This document shows positions 27,169 to 36,054 of a stretch of DNA of 64,000 nt, one piece after another (within the stretch, counting starts at the first letter, position 1; each line of letters starts with the position of its first letter). The DNA is from Pedobacter sp. B4-66 (lineage in GTDB: Bacteria > Bacteroidota > Bacteroidia > Sphingobacteriales > Sphingobacteriaceae): positions 186,001-250,000 of the forward strand of contig NZ_JAFVME010000010.1 in the NCBI RefSeq assembly GCF_018492665.1, written 5' to 3'. The notes beneath the pieces were generated by a model that did no database searches, was not told where the DNA came from, and saw only the letters and a list, made by a program, of their open reading frames with translations. The position numbers were made by a program, and so were the translations under genes.

Positions 27169-28548
27169 TTATTCTAAAATCAATTCAATAACCGGAACTG
27201 CAACATTTGGCTTTTGAACAGGAAGGTTCAAGATCACATCTCCTTCTTTAGTAGTTTCGGTAGTATGACTACCTTCTTGTGTTGGTGAGTAAAACTTCAC
27301 CTCAGAACCATCATTAAGTAACTGAGCGTACTTGAATTTGCCTTTATACCCTTCGAGGTGTAATGATTTAAATGGCCATTGCATCAGGTGTATATATAAT
27401 CTTTTGCGTTCAGGATTGTAAGTAAGGAAACAATTCTGAGGAATTTTAAATGAATCAGGCGCTTGTGTACAGCCATATATCGAGCGACTATGTTCTTTCA
27501 TCCACTCTCCCATCCCTTCCAGTCTTTCATTGGCTCTTTCATCAAACTCACCTCTTGCAGTAGGCCCAACGTTTAACAATAAGTTACCTCCTTTACTAAC
27601 AGTTTCAATAAGCATCGCAATTAACTGAGGAACGCTTTTCCATGAGTTCTCATCTCTATGATAACCCCATGATCCAGAAAATGTCTGACAGGTTTCCCAT
27701 GGCACTTTTTCTCCATTTACCTTTATCCATTCACGTGGCATAAACTGCTCAGGTGTTTTAATGTCCCATCCCCAATCTGTATTGTCTAAATCCAAACGGT
27801 CGTTTACAATGATGTTTGGCTGCAGTTTACGTACAAGTTTCAATAGGTTTTCTGAATCCCATTCAGCATGACCTTTACCCGGATAAGAAAAATCAGCGAA
27901 CAAAACGTCTATCTGCCCATACTGAGTAAGCAATTCAGTTAACTGGTTTTTCATAAAGGCCTGATACTTCTTCATGTCTCTGCCTTTATTTGCTGCCTCG
28001 CGCTCTGCTTGTCCTGTTGGCGTTGGCGGATGAGTAGCATCAAACTCAAAATCAGGATGATGCCAATCTATCAAAGAATAATAGAAACCAACTTTTATGC
28101 CTTCTGCTCTAAAGGCCTCAACCATTGGTTTAATCAGGTCTTTTCCTATTGGTGTGTTTGTAGCTTTGTAATCAGAGTATTTCGTATCCCAAAGGCTAAA
28201 CCCTTCATGGTGTTTTGTAGTAATTACAAAATATTTCATACCGGCTTTTTTAGCCATTGCAGCCCACTGCTTAGGGTTATAAAGATCTGGTTCAAAAATG
28301 TTAAAGTACTTCTGATACTCTTCATCAGAAATCTTTTCATAAAGCTTTACCCATTCGTGGCGTGCAGGTACAGAATAAAGTCCCCAATGGATAAACATTC
28401 CAAATCGGGCGTCTGTCCACCACTTCATTCGTTTAACTTTCTGTTCTTTGGTTTCTGTTGCCCAGGCGGGGCGCGTTTGCGCACTAGCGATATTTGATTG
28501 AGAAATCATCAAAATCACTAAAGCTACTACAAGTCTTAAGGTTTTCAT
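27169..28548 (-). CDS. Alpha-L-fucosidase, GH29
   Basis: About 459 residues from the ATG at 28548, chosen because it places the hydrophobic signal peptide (MKTLRLVVALVILMISQS...ASA) at the N-terminus; an in-frame ATG at 28575 would add nine residues. GH29 blocks are clear: WWTDARFGMFIHWGLYSVPA, YFVITTKHHEGFSLWDTKYS, and the nucleophile region QIDVLFADFSYPG with Asp as the likely nucleophile. It releases alpha-linked L-fucose from glycans and is secreted, probably periplasmic. It lies 172 bp downstream of a GH95 gene on the same strand, opposite an AraC regulator, forming a fucoside-degrading locus. Confidence 0.92.
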   Translation of the reverse strand: MKTLRLVVALVILMISQSNIASAQTRPAWATETKEQKVKRMKWWTDARFGMFIHWGLYSVPARHEWVKLYEKISDEEYQKYFNIFEPDLYNPKQWAAMAKKAGMKYFVITTKHHEGFSLWDTKYSDYKATNTPIGKDLIKPMVEAFRAEGIKVGFYYSLIDWHHPDFEFDATHPPTPTGQAEREAANKGRDMKKYQAFMKNQLTELLTQYGQIDVLFADFSYPGKGHAEWDSENLLKLVRKLQPNIIVNDRLDLDNTDWGWDIKTPEQFMPREWIKVNGEKVPWETCQTFSGSWGYHRDENSWKSVPQLIAMLIETVSKGGNLLLNVGPTARGEFDERANERLEGMGEWMKEHSRSIYGCTQAPDSFKIPQNCFLTYNPERKRLYIHLMQWPFKSLHLEGYKGKFKYAQLLNDGSEVKFYSPTQEGSHTTETTKEGDVILNLPVQKPNVAVPVIELILE

Positions 28549-28720
28549 TAGAGTGTTTGGTTTTTTAAAGATCAAAAATCATCATAAGCAGCTCTTTAAA
28601 AGCTTCACTCATGATGATTTCGCGGTTAGGTTTTATTTGCGTCTCGGTTAACCCAAAGAAAGGATGATTTACCTATAAAAAACTTTACCCAATTGCCTAA
28701 ATATTAAGCGATTTTGACAT

Positions 28721-31057
28721 TTATAGTTTAGCAGCCATTACCTCATTTATCTTTCCATTTACTTTAACTTTTACCTTTTTTGGATTTCCCGACTTAATGC
28801 GATAGTTGGTAATCTTACCATCTTTCCAGTTCATATCCACAGTAAAATTGCCTCTTGCTCTTAAACCTTTAACTGACCCATAGGCCTTCCATGCGTCAGG
28901 CACGGCCGGTAAAAGATCAATAAATCCATCATGACTTTGTATCAGCATCTCAGCAATCCCTGCAGCTGCACCAAAGTTTCCATCAATTTGAAAAGGAGGG
29001 CCTGCAGAAAGCATATTAGGGTATACACCGCCACCAGCGCCATAATTGATGTCAGTTCTAAGTGTAGGCTTTAAAATCTCTTTAAACAGCTTAAATGCAC
29101 GATTTCCATCATGTAATCTTGCCCAGAATAATAATTTATAAGCAATAGTCCAGCTAGGTCCATCATCACCCCTAACTTCTAGTGTTTTTTTCGCAGCCTC
29201 AGCCAATTCAGGCGTTGAAAGCGGAGTAATTAAATTGGCGGGATACAAACCATACAAGTGTGAAATATGACGATGTTGTAAGTCCGTTTCTTTATAATCC
29301 TCAATCCATTCCTGAATCCTTCCATCTTTACTGATTACACCTGCTGGAGGCACTGACTTCAATTTCTCTTGCAGCTCATTTCTCAATTCCGCATCTACAT
29401 TTAAAAGTTTAGAGGCAGTTATCACATTGGTAAACAATTCCCGAACAATCTGATTGTCGATAGTTGGCCCCATAGATATGCTCGCTGTTTTACCATTTGG
29501 GAGATAAAAAGTATTTTCTGGTGATACTGAAGGAGAGGTAACCAACCATCCTGTTTTAGGATCCTTTATCAATACACTTTTATAGAATTTTGCTGATCCT
29601 TTTAAAACAGGATAAATACTTTTTAAGTAATTAACATCCTGACTAAAAGCATAATGATCCCACAGATTATTACACAACCAGCCTGAGCCTGCATTTGTTG
29701 CTCCCCACGAAGCACTTTCTCCTGGCTCTGTAAAACCCCAAACGTTTGTAATCACATGCGCAATCCAACCTTCAGCATTATAATACGCTTTTGCTGTTTT
29801 TTCTCCTGGCTTCACCAGACTTTTAACAAGTTCCGCGAGTGGCAAATTCAACTCAGAGAGATTAGACACCTCAACAGGCCAGTGGTTCATTTGAACATTC
29901 ACATCTAAATGATAATCACCATTCCATGGTGTATTAATTTGGTTTGCCCATAATCCCTGAAGATTCGGTGGAAGCAACCCTACTCTGGTGCTACTGATAC
30001 TTAAATACCTGCCAAATTGAAAAAACAGTGCTGGCAAAGATTTATCGTCAGCAAAATTCTTGTAAAAAAGATCCAATCTTTTGTTGGTTGGAAGCTTTGC
30101 AGATTGTCCCTCTCCTAAATCAATGCTTACCCTTTTAAACAGCCTAGTATAGCTTGCAATGTGCTTGCTTTTTTGAAGTTCATAAGGAGTTTTTAAAGCA
30201 GTAGACAACAGTTGCTTTGTTTTTTCTTTAAATGGAAATCCTTTAAAATCTGTTGCGGCCGAAACATAAATTATTAGTTCAGTAGCATTTTTTACAACCA
30301 GGGCATTGTTATCCGCGGTAACTTTTCCTCCTTTTAGCTTCGTGTTAACCCTTGCCTGATATTGCATTCCTTTTCCGTCGGTTCCATTATCCAACTGTCC
30401 ATACATTTGCAATTCAGTTCCTTCAGTTTTTACTGTAGATTTTTCTGGTCTGCTTAGAGATATCCTACAATTTAGTTGCCCCGGTTTATCTGCTGTTATC
30501 TTAATCACATCAACATCACCTCCAAAGCTTGTAAAATACTCTCTCTTATAATTTACACCGTTTACTTTAAAGCTGCAGTTAGCAATTGCTTTATCCAGAG
30601 ATAATTCTCTATGATATGCCTCAGCAACTACTTCATCAGGCTTTAATTTCCCATAAGTAAAATCAATTTCTAAATCTCCTAATACCTGATACTTACCCCA
30701 TTGGGCACCCCCAGAACCAGGTCCTTTACAAACAAAATCCTTATTTACAAGATCCTGAGCTTCATCATTTTTTCCTTGAAGTATCAGCTCTCTAATTTTA
30801 GGTAAGCTTTTATATGCTTCGTAATTATTTGCATCCTGAGGTCCGCCCGACCAAAGTGTAATGTCATTTAATACGATCTTCTCTTTGGATACTCCCCCAT
30901 CAGGCGTCATACCTAACCTTCCATTGCCAAGAGGCAGGGTCTCTTCCCACATTTTGGCAGGTTTATCGTACCATAATTTTGATGCTTTTTGCTGGGCTCT
31001 AATACCTAAAGTGGCTGAAGCCAACAAAAAAAGTGATAATAATAGTTTTCTAGTCAT
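28721..31057 (-). CDS. GH95 alpha-1,2-L-fucosidase (or alpha-L-galactosidase)
   Basis: 778 residues. Signal peptide (1-21, ending IRAQ), then the GH95 N-terminal beta domain (WYDKPAKMWEETLPLGNGRL, LNDITLWSGGPQDANN), the (alpha/alpha)6 barrel and a C-terminal beta domain. Catalytic-region motifs are present: YHLDVNVQMNHWPVE with the two Asn, SPSVSPENTF with the Glu acid, and PFQIDGNFG with the Asp. Family members hydrolyse Fuc-alpha-1,2-Gal by inversion; some act on L-galactose. There are no SusCD genes adjacent. Together with GH29 it suggests release of differently linked fucose. Confidence 0.92.
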   Translation of the reverse strand: MTRKLLLSLFLLASATLGIRAQQKASKLWYDKPAKMWEETLPLGNGRLGMTPDGGVSKEKIVLNDITLWSGGPQDANNYEAYKSLPKIRELILQGKNDEAQDLVNKDFVCKGPGSGGAQWGKYQVLGDLEIDFTYGKLKPDEVVAEAYHRELSLDKAIANCSFKVNGVNYKREYFTSFGGDVDVIKITADKPGQLNCRISLSRPEKSTVKTEGTELQMYGQLDNGTDGKGMQYQARVNTKLKGGKVTADNNALVVKNATELIIYVSAATDFKGFPFKEKTKQLLSTALKTPYELQKSKHIASYTRLFKRVSIDLGEGQSAKLPTNKRLDLFYKNFADDKSLPALFFQFGRYLSISSTRVGLLPPNLQGLWANQINTPWNGDYHLDVNVQMNHWPVEVSNLSELNLPLAELVKSLVKPGEKTAKAYYNAEGWIAHVITNVWGFTEPGESASWGATNAGSGWLCNNLWDHYAFSQDVNYLKSIYPVLKGSAKFYKSVLIKDPKTGWLVTSPSVSPENTFYLPNGKTASISMGPTIDNQIVRELFTNVITASKLLNVDAELRNELQEKLKSVPPAGVISKDGRIQEWIEDYKETDLQHRHISHLYGLYPANLITPLSTPELAEAAKKTLEVRGDDGPSWTIAYKLLFWARLHDGNRAFKLFKEILKPTLRTDINYGAGGGVYPNMLSAGPPFQIDGNFGAAAGIAEMLIQSHDGFIDLLPAVPDAWKAYGSVKGLRARGNFTVDMNWKDGKITNYRIKSGNPKKVKVKVNGKINEVMAAKL

Positions 31058-31448
31058 TTGTGTGGTTATACTTGGTTATCATTTAATTCCTAAATTATGG
31101 AGGAGGCATCCTTAATTAATCGAATTATCTCTCATCAGGTTACTAAATGTGAAGGTAAAAATACCTTACGTTGATTTCTTTTAAAATGCACAAACTTTAA
31201 AAAAGGATGGATTAAACTATCTCACCGTCCTTTGAAAAAACTTACACCGCAAACAAAAATAGAACCTATTCAGAGCTAAAAAAATAGTATAAACATTCAT
31301 CAACATGAATTATACACTTACCAACAATATCTTTATCTACAAAAAAAGCAATGACTAACATATATTTACAAAATAAGAATGTTCAATTCAATCAAACAAC
31401 AAAACTCTACTAAGCAGAATAATTCTTATACTTGTTTTACACAAGCGT
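31058..31448. other. 391-bp divergent regulatory gap between GH95 and the AraC regulator
   Basis: No ORF is supported. The region is A/T-rich and lies between divergent transcription units, so it should hold the promoters of both and the AraC-type operator. I could not find a clean TTTG-N19-TAnnTTTG promoter or a convincing direct-repeat operator. Confidence 0.5.
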
Positions 31449-32351
31449 ATGAACGAGAAAAAAATACAGGATGGATTTGAAGGTGAGAAATACATCTGCA
31501 TCCCAGAATCTGCATGGAAAAGTACCATCAAGGGAAACCCTGTAATGAACCAGTTGTATGTTACCTATATTGGATACTTCCCCAAAGCCGCCTACCATTA
31601 CAGAGAGCGGATGGATGGTTGCAGCGACAATATTCTGATCTATTGTACCAGAGGAAAGGGGTGGTTTGTAATAAACAACAAACGCTTAGAAGTTGGTCCA
31701 AATGAGTATATCATCATACCTGCCACAAAAGCGCCCATGAGTTACGGTGCAGATATAAATGACCCATGGACAATACATTGGGTACATTTTAGCGGAAAAG
31801 ATATCGATTCTTTCAATAAAGGCTTTAACATTAACCTCTATGATGGCGCGCAACAGATTTTACTAAATGAAAAAGGTATTCAGATTTGGGAATCGATGTA
31901 TCAGAATTTAGAACTCGGCTACAGTAAGGAAAATTTAACCAACACAAATCTGTGTTTGTATCATCTGCTGGCAACTTTTCTTTATCCTGACAAACATAGC
32001 AATGTTAAGGTACAGGATGAGAAGAACATGATAAAGGAAACTGTAGCCTATATGAAAAACAGCTTAAGTGAAAAATTAACGGTCGAAGATTTTGCAAGTA
32101 AAAGCGGGTTATCTACTTCACATTTTTCTAAAATGTTTAAAAAATCGACAGGGATGTCTCCAATGGACTATCTAATTCACTTAAAACTGCAGCGAGCTTG
32201 TGTGCAACTCTACAATTCAGAAACCAAAGTAAAGGACATTGCTATTATGCTTGGATATGATGACCCTTTTCACTTTTCGAGGTTATTCAAAAAAAATATG
32301 CGCATCTCTCCAAATCAATACCGCGCTAACAGAAGGAAAAAGCTTGGATAA
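31449..32351 (+). CDS. AraC family transcriptional regulator
   Basis: 300 residues. The N-terminal half (about 30-165) is a cupin-type ligand-binding domain (GKGWFVINNKRLEVGPNEYI). The C-terminal 100 residues are two HTH motifs: TVEDFASKSGLSTSHFSKMF, and VKDIAIMLGYDDPFHFSRLF followed by KKNMRISPNQYR. It is divergent from the GH95-GH29 genes, so it is probably their sugar-responsive activator; the inducer (perhaps fucose) is inferred from context only. It is the last chromosomal protein gene before the tRNA-Phe used by the prophage. Confidence 0.93.
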   Translation: MNEKKIQDGFEGEKYICIPESAWKSTIKGNPVMNQLYVTYIGYFPKAAYHYRERMDGCSDNILIYCTRGKGWFVINNKRLEVGPNEYIIIPATKAPMSYGADINDPWTIHWVHFSGKDIDSFNKGFNINLYDGAQQILLNEKGIQIWESMYQNLELGYSKENLTNTNLCLYHLLATFLYPDKHSNVKVQDEKNMIKETVAYMKNSLSEKLTVEDFASKSGLSTSHFSKMFKKSTGMSPMDYLIHLKLQRACVQLYNSETKVKDIAIMLGYDDPFHFSRLFKKNMRISPNQYRANRRKKLG

Positions 32352-32511
32352 CGAGCAATTTTTGAAGTGAATCAAAGAAATTTCAAAAAAAATAAAAATA
32401 GTTTAGGTGGACCTTTTCGTGATTTTACGAAAGCATAAAATTTATATAAAAATTAAACTCACAGATAATCAGCGACTAACGCACTAAATTCAAACTATTT
32501 TAAAAAAAGAT

Positions 32512-32541
32512 TTTGTGATCCAAAAAAAGACACTACATTTG
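32512..32541 (+). promoter_or_regulatory. Promoter of tRNA-Phe
   Basis: TTTG at 32512-32515, 18-nt spacer, TACATTTG at 32534-32541, 19 nt upstream of the mature tRNA 5' end. Confidence 0.8.
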
Positions 32542-32560
32542 CAATCCCAAAGGGGAAGTA

Positions 32561-32633
32561 GGTACGGTAGCTCAGTCGGTAGAGCAATGGACTGAAAATC
32601 CATGTGTCGCCGGTTCGATCCCGGCCCATACCA
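32561..32633 (+). tRNA. tRNA-Phe (GAA)
   Basis: 73 nt with a full cloverleaf: acceptor GGTACGG/CCATACC plus discriminator A, D arm GCTC...GAGC, anticodon arm ATGGA/TCCAT with loop CTGAAAA (anticodon GAA at 32594-32596), five-base variable region, and T arm GCCGG/CCGGC with loop TTCGATC. The CCA end is not encoded (next bases CTA). Acceptor pair 5:68 is C-A, a mismatch. An integrase gene starts 153 bp downstream, so the 3' half probably serves as the phage attachment site. Confidence 0.95.
32594..32633 (+). other. Putative attL core within the 3' part of tRNA-Phe
   Basis: Integrase genes next to a tRNA 3' end normally mark att sites inside the tRNA. The core boundaries cannot be fixed without the right-hand copy, which lies outside the window. 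The C-A mismatch at 5:68 would fit a 3' segment brought in by the element. Confidence 0.45.
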
Positions 32634-32635
32634 CT

Positions 32636-32665
32636 AGCCTCCAGAGACATCTGGAGGCTTTTTTT
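32636..32665 (+). terminator. Strong terminator after tRNA-Phe
   Basis: Perfect 9-bp arms AGCCTCCAG (32636-32644) and CTGGAGGCT (32651-32659) with a T7 tail, immediately behind the tRNA. It insulates the integrase from tRNA transcription. Confidence 0.9.
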
Positions 32666-32785
32666 ATGCCTAAAAAGCCGAAAAACCTAACATTTCCCTA
32701 AATAATCAAAAAATACTCCGTTCATTTGTACAGCAATTATTGCACATGTTTGTTGTAAAAAATTTAGAAAATATTTAGGAACCGA

Positions 32786-34051
32786 ATGGCGACCGTAAAT
32801 CCAGTAGTTTTAAAAGAGGATAAAAAAACAGATGGAACTTGGAATGTAAAGATACGACTTAACCATTTAGGAAAGTCCAGATACATCAAGACAGCTGTTT
32901 TCGTTTACAAAGCTCAACTCGATAAAAAGTACAGAATCAAAGATCAAACAGTACTTGACTCTTTGCATCATACTTTAAAAAAATACAGGGATGCAATTTC
33001 AGAGAATTCATGGACGATAGAAGCCATGGATGTTGAAGAAATAAAGGAAATGCTAATGGCATCCAACACCAAAGATCCAGATGTTGATTTTCTAAGTTTT
33101 TCAAGAGATTATATCAAGAAGCTCAAAGCTGCTGGCAAGGATGGCACAGCAGGCCCATTAGATACAGTTTACCGATCTCTAGTCGATTATTTCAAGACAA
33201 CCACCCTACCAGTCACAAAGATTAACTCAATATTCTTGCGGGACTTTGAGGAGTACTTAAGAAGTCCTAGAATTATAGCTCGACTTAACCAAGGAAAAAT
33301 AAAGGAGTATAATAAGCCAGGCTTAGGTGATGGTGGCATTCATAACAAAATGAGAGATCTCAGAACTCTTTTCAATGAGGCTAGAAATAAATACAACGAC
33401 GAACAAACCGGAATAATCAAGATCAAACATTATCCATTTAAAAAATATAAAGTTGGTCAGGCTCCACGGACCAAAAAAAGAAATTTGGAAATTGACAAGA
33501 TTAAACTGATTTGCGGAGCTGTAGTAAAGCTAGGATCTAGGCAAGAACTGGCTCGCGATATATTTAATTTTTCCTTTTGTATGTTAGGAATAAATGCAGC
33601 TGATGTTTATTACTTAGCGGCTAAATCAGATTCGAATCCAGATAGGATCGAGTACAATAGAAAAAAGACTAAAGGCAGAAGAAATGATGATGCTTTTATT
33701 AGCGTAAAGCTTATTGAAGATGCTAGGTATTTTTATTCAAAGTACATCAAAACTGGCGTACTTCGCAAAAGATATTCAAGCCACATACATTTAGATAGAG
33801 CCATCAATGTCGGTTTAAAAGAAATAGGATTAAGACCGGAAATAAATGTACCGGAACTAGGTTATTATTATGCCAGGTACTCTGTTGGATCACTTGCTCG
33901 TAATTCGTGTGGATTCTCCAAGGATGATATTGGAGAAGCACTAAACCATCTTGACGAAGACCACAAAGTAACTGACATATACATAGACTTTGACTGGAGC
34001 ATTCTTGACAGGGTACAATCTGCGGTTGTTAGCTTACTGTATAAAGATTAA
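32786..34051 (+). CDS. Tyrosine recombinase (phage integrase), divergent Bacteroidota type
   Basis: 421 residues. The N-terminal arm-binding and SAM-like core-binding domains (about 1-215) precede the catalytic domain (about 230-415). Expected elements: the Lys of the beta-hairpin (KKTKGRR, about 292-298), Arg of YARYSVGSLARN (about 360, where the usual HxxR His is Tyr), the His of ALNHLDEDHKVTD and the nucleophile Tyr in TDIYIDFD (about 399). The first catalytic Arg block reads GINAADVYYL without an Arg, as often seen in Bacteroidota integrases. It catalyses site-specific insertion into and excision from tRNA-Phe. Confidence 0.93.
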   Translation: MATVNPVVLKEDKKTDGTWNVKIRLNHLGKSRYIKTAVFVYKAQLDKKYRIKDQTVLDSLHHTLKKYRDAISENSWTIEAMDVEEIKEMLMASNTKDPDVDFLSFSRDYIKKLKAAGKDGTAGPLDTVYRSLVDYFKTTTLPVTKINSIFLRDFEEYLRSPRIIARLNQGKIKEYNKPGLGDGGIHNKMRDLRTLFNEARNKYNDEQTGIIKIKHYPFKKYKVGQAPRTKKRNLEIDKIKLICGAVVKLGSRQELARDIFNFSFCMLGINAADVYYLAAKSDSNPDRIEYNRKKTKGRRNDDAFISVKLIEDARYFYSKYIKTGVLRKRYSSHIHLDRAINVGLKEIGLRPEINVPELGYYYARYSVGSLARNSCGFSKDDIGEALNHLDEDHKVTDIYIDFDWSILDRVQSAVVSLLYKD

Positions 34052-34053
34052 AA

Positions 34054-34284
34054 TTAATGGCCAGTGATCAACCAACTAGCCGATGCTCCGTAGTCCTCAA
34101 CAAGTATTTTTAACCAAGACATCTGAAACTCTCTTTGTGGTTCATTCTTCAACCTCACAAAGTTTCTTCTGGAGATATCATATTTTGTGCAGAATCCATA
34201 ATACGTAGTCTCACCTTTAGCTACAATTTCATCTAATTTTTGAAAGAATCTTTTATTGATTTCTTGAGATACTTCGTTTTGCAT
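34054..34284 (-). CDS. Small HTH-like protein, prophage lysogeny region
   Basis: 76 residues. The helical pattern FCTKYDISRRNFVRLKNEPQ looks like a Cro/CI-type helix-turn-helix, and the C-terminus (YGASASWLITGH) resembles the WLLTG end of phage CI N-terminal domains, so it may be a short regulator. It starts 6 nt after 34290-34727 on the same strand and ends 2 bp from the integrase stop (convergent). Role unproven. Confidence 0.6.
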   Translation of the reverse strand: MQNEVSQEINKRFFQKLDEIVAKGETTYYGFCTKYDISRRNFVRLKNEPQREFQMSWLKILVEDYGASASWLITGH

Positions 34285-34289
34285 ATTAT

Positions 34290-34727
34290 TTAATGATGTT
34301 CAAGTTGAGTTTTAGAAAATTGATCCTTCTGGTAAAGACTGGTCCATCGATCAATCTGATCAGAGGTAAAGGAAACCTTTTTAAGTCCTGAAGCTGCATC
34401 TTTATAATCCGCTCTTTCTACCTCCAACATATATGGAATAAATTTCTCCAGATCCAGTAATTGCCTAATATTTGAATAAAGACTGTCAGTGATATCTGTT
34501 ATGTAACTTTTATCAATAGCTGATCCTTTGCCAGTAACCAACCATCTCGCATCTATATCCTCAAACTCATCTAATATCCGTTTCACCGGCTCTATCCCTA
34601 CACTCCCACCTTCAGTAATCAACTTGCTTACATATTGCTGTGACCAAGACATTCTTTCTGCAAAGGTCTTTTGAGAGCCACCATCTTTGATGTTAATAAT
34701 ATGAGCTATTCTTTGATTGATTGACAT
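34290..34727 (-). CDS. XRE-type HTH regulator
   Basis: 145 residues. The N-terminal 65 form an XRE helix-turn-helix (QKTFAERMSWSQQYVSKLIT) followed by DARWLVTGKG, a phage-repressor hallmark. The C-terminal half is helical with no S24 peptidase motif. It could be an accessory repressor or an excision regulator. It lies between a lipoprotein gene (8 nt) and the small HTH gene (5 nt) in a tight minus-strand operon with the CI-like gene. Confidence 0.75.
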   Translation of the reverse strand: MSINQRIAHIINIKDGGSQKTFAERMSWSQQYVSKLITEGGSVGIEPVKRILDEFEDIDARWLVTGKGSAIDKSYITDITDSLYSNIRQLLDLEKFIPYMLEVERADYKDAASGLKKVSFTSDQIDRWTSLYQKDQFSKTQLEHH

Positions 34728-34735
34728 AATACCCT

Positions 34736-35152
34736 TTAATATTTATTTGTCCACTCTTGGTAATACCCAGTTTTCGCTGTACTAAAAGCCATCACATTTC
34801 CTTGAGAATCACTATCTGCATTTACTGAAATCCTCCTATAAGTATACGTCTTAAATTTATTGTGCAATGGAGATTGAGTTATCTGAATAACAATAATATA
34901 TTCTCCAGGCTCCATGTATTCACTGTATTGAGAAGTGTACGAACCAGAATGCGGTGGATTAGATTTAAAAAAAGCTTCAACTGTATTCTCGTCCTTAATG
35001 ACATCAGACCTATCCGACTTAATAAAGGCAATGTTAGAATTAACCTTATTATCATCTAAATATGCTGTTGCGTTAATCATATAATTAGCTTTTTCTTTTT
35101 TGCAAGAGAATAAGGACGTTATTAGTATTAGAATTAATAGTTGTTTTTTCAT
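34736..35152 (-). CDS. Prophage-encoded lipoprotein, candidate lysogenic-conversion or superinfection-exclusion factor
   Basis: 138 residues. Signal peptide with lipobox (ILITSLFSC, Cys at about 17) followed by KKEKAN, as in Bacteroidota lipoproteins. The mature part is probably a small beta-sandwich (INATAYLDDNKVNSNIAFIK, GEYIIVIQITQSP). Being located inside the immunity operon, between two regulators, it would be expressed in the lysogen. Surface lipoproteins expressed from prophages often block superinfection; that role here is inference. It resembles no family I can name. Confidence 0.7.
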   Translation of the reverse strand: MKKQLLILILITSLFSCKKEKANYMINATAYLDDNKVNSNIAFIKSDRSDVIKDENTVEAFFKSNPPHSGSYTSQYSEYMEPGEYIIVIQITQSPLHNKFKTYTYRRISVNADSDSQGNVMAFSTAKTGYYQEWTNKY

Positions 35153-35169
35153 TCGTGTTTTTTATAAGA

Positions 35170-35937
35170 TCACCGTGCTAGTGATACATTAACTATATTA
35201 AATATTTGCTTTACTTCATCAAGTTGAAGATCGAAATCCGGATAATTCTCTTTATCTGGATTTAGCGACCTACATGTAATATAACCCTGAATCGTATCAT
35301 GGTGAATAATACGCTTAGTAACAATACCTTCAGTTTGATGCACAATTACATAGTCTTTAAATCGGTGAGTATGAAATTTTGAAGTCCAATGATGATGCTG
35401 AATCTCTCTTCCAGTCACTATACTTCCATCTGGAATACTTTCCTTGGTATTATCATCCATACTATCCCCTACTACTTCAAATGCTCTGTATTGTCCCCTG
35501 TGGTATTTTGTCACTACTATTGTATGCTTAGGTAATTCTTCTATATATTCTGGATCTGAGTAACCGGATAAATAACCGGCATATGCATACTCACTTACGA
35601 GCGGCATTATCATATTGTATTGTCCTTCCCCTAACTTTATAAAAGGGGTATCTCCTGGCTCGATCGGGTATTGGACCTCACCAATGTCTTTGGTGTTCTC
35701 AATCTTAGGCACAAAAAGCATTTCCCCCTCATCAAAATCAAACCACTTTCTATTAATACCTAAATTATCTTCTAGCTTTTGTCCGAATGTTTTTGGTACA
35801 TTTTTTTTACCCGTCATTATCTCTGACATATATCCGGACGACATCTTTATCGCTTTTGCTAATCCAAGATCATTCTTAAGATCAAGCTCTTTGATGATTA
35901 ATTTTATTTTATCGAGTTGTAATTTATTTTTTTCCAC
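35170..35937 (-). CDS. LexA/CI-like phage repressor with S24 autopeptidase domain
   Basis: 255 residues. HTH domain at about 10-65 (LGLAKAIKMSSGYMSEIMTG), linker with an Ala-Gly cleavage site at 120-121 (YAYAGYLSG), and a peptidase S24 domain with Ser159 (VVGDSMDD) and Lys208 (GIVTKRII) as the catalytic dyad. This is the arrangement of RecA-stimulated self-cleaving repressors, so induction of the prophage by DNA damage is expected. It is divergent from a Cro-like gene across 117 bp containing repeated TTTGAGAG motifs. Confidence 0.92.
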   Translation of the reverse strand: MEKNKLQLDKIKLIIKELDLKNDLGLAKAIKMSSGYMSEIMTGKKNVPKTFGQKLEDNLGINRKWFDFDEGEMLFVPKIENTKDIGEVQYPIEPGDTPFIKLGEGQYNMIMPLVSEYAYAGYLSGYSDPEYIEELPKHTIVVTKYHRGQYRAFEVVGDSMDDNTKESIPDGSIVTGREIQHHHWTSKFHTHRFKDYVIVHQTEGIVTKRIIHHDTIQGYITCRSLNPDKENYPDFDLQLDEVKQIFNIVNVSLAR

Positions 35938-36054
35938 TGATTATCAATAGTTTGAATGATTTATTCTCTATTTTGAGAGAAATATTTTGCAATATTAGCA
36001 TTTGAGAGTTATATTTGTTCATATTATTTAATACAGCAATTATAAGAATATAGT
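35938..36054. promoter_or_regulatory. Immunity operator region between the CI-like and Cro-like genes
   Basis: TTTGAGAG occurs at 35972-35979 and again at 36001-36008. The first copy is part of an inverted repeat TTCTCT-ATTTTG-AGAGAA (35963-35980). A second symmetric block AATATT-TTGC-AATATT follows. These are the expected position and form of repressor operators. Confidence 0.6.

Noticed and set aside
28009..28497. 162-residue plus-strand ORF opposite the GH29 gene
   Set aside because: It lies wholly antisense to a gene with clear GH29 motifs, and its translation has no domain and odd composition.
34054..34727. Toxin-antitoxin pair made of the two small HTH genes
   Set aside because: Both look like DNA-binding regulators with phage-repressor WLxTG ends; neither has a toxin fold.
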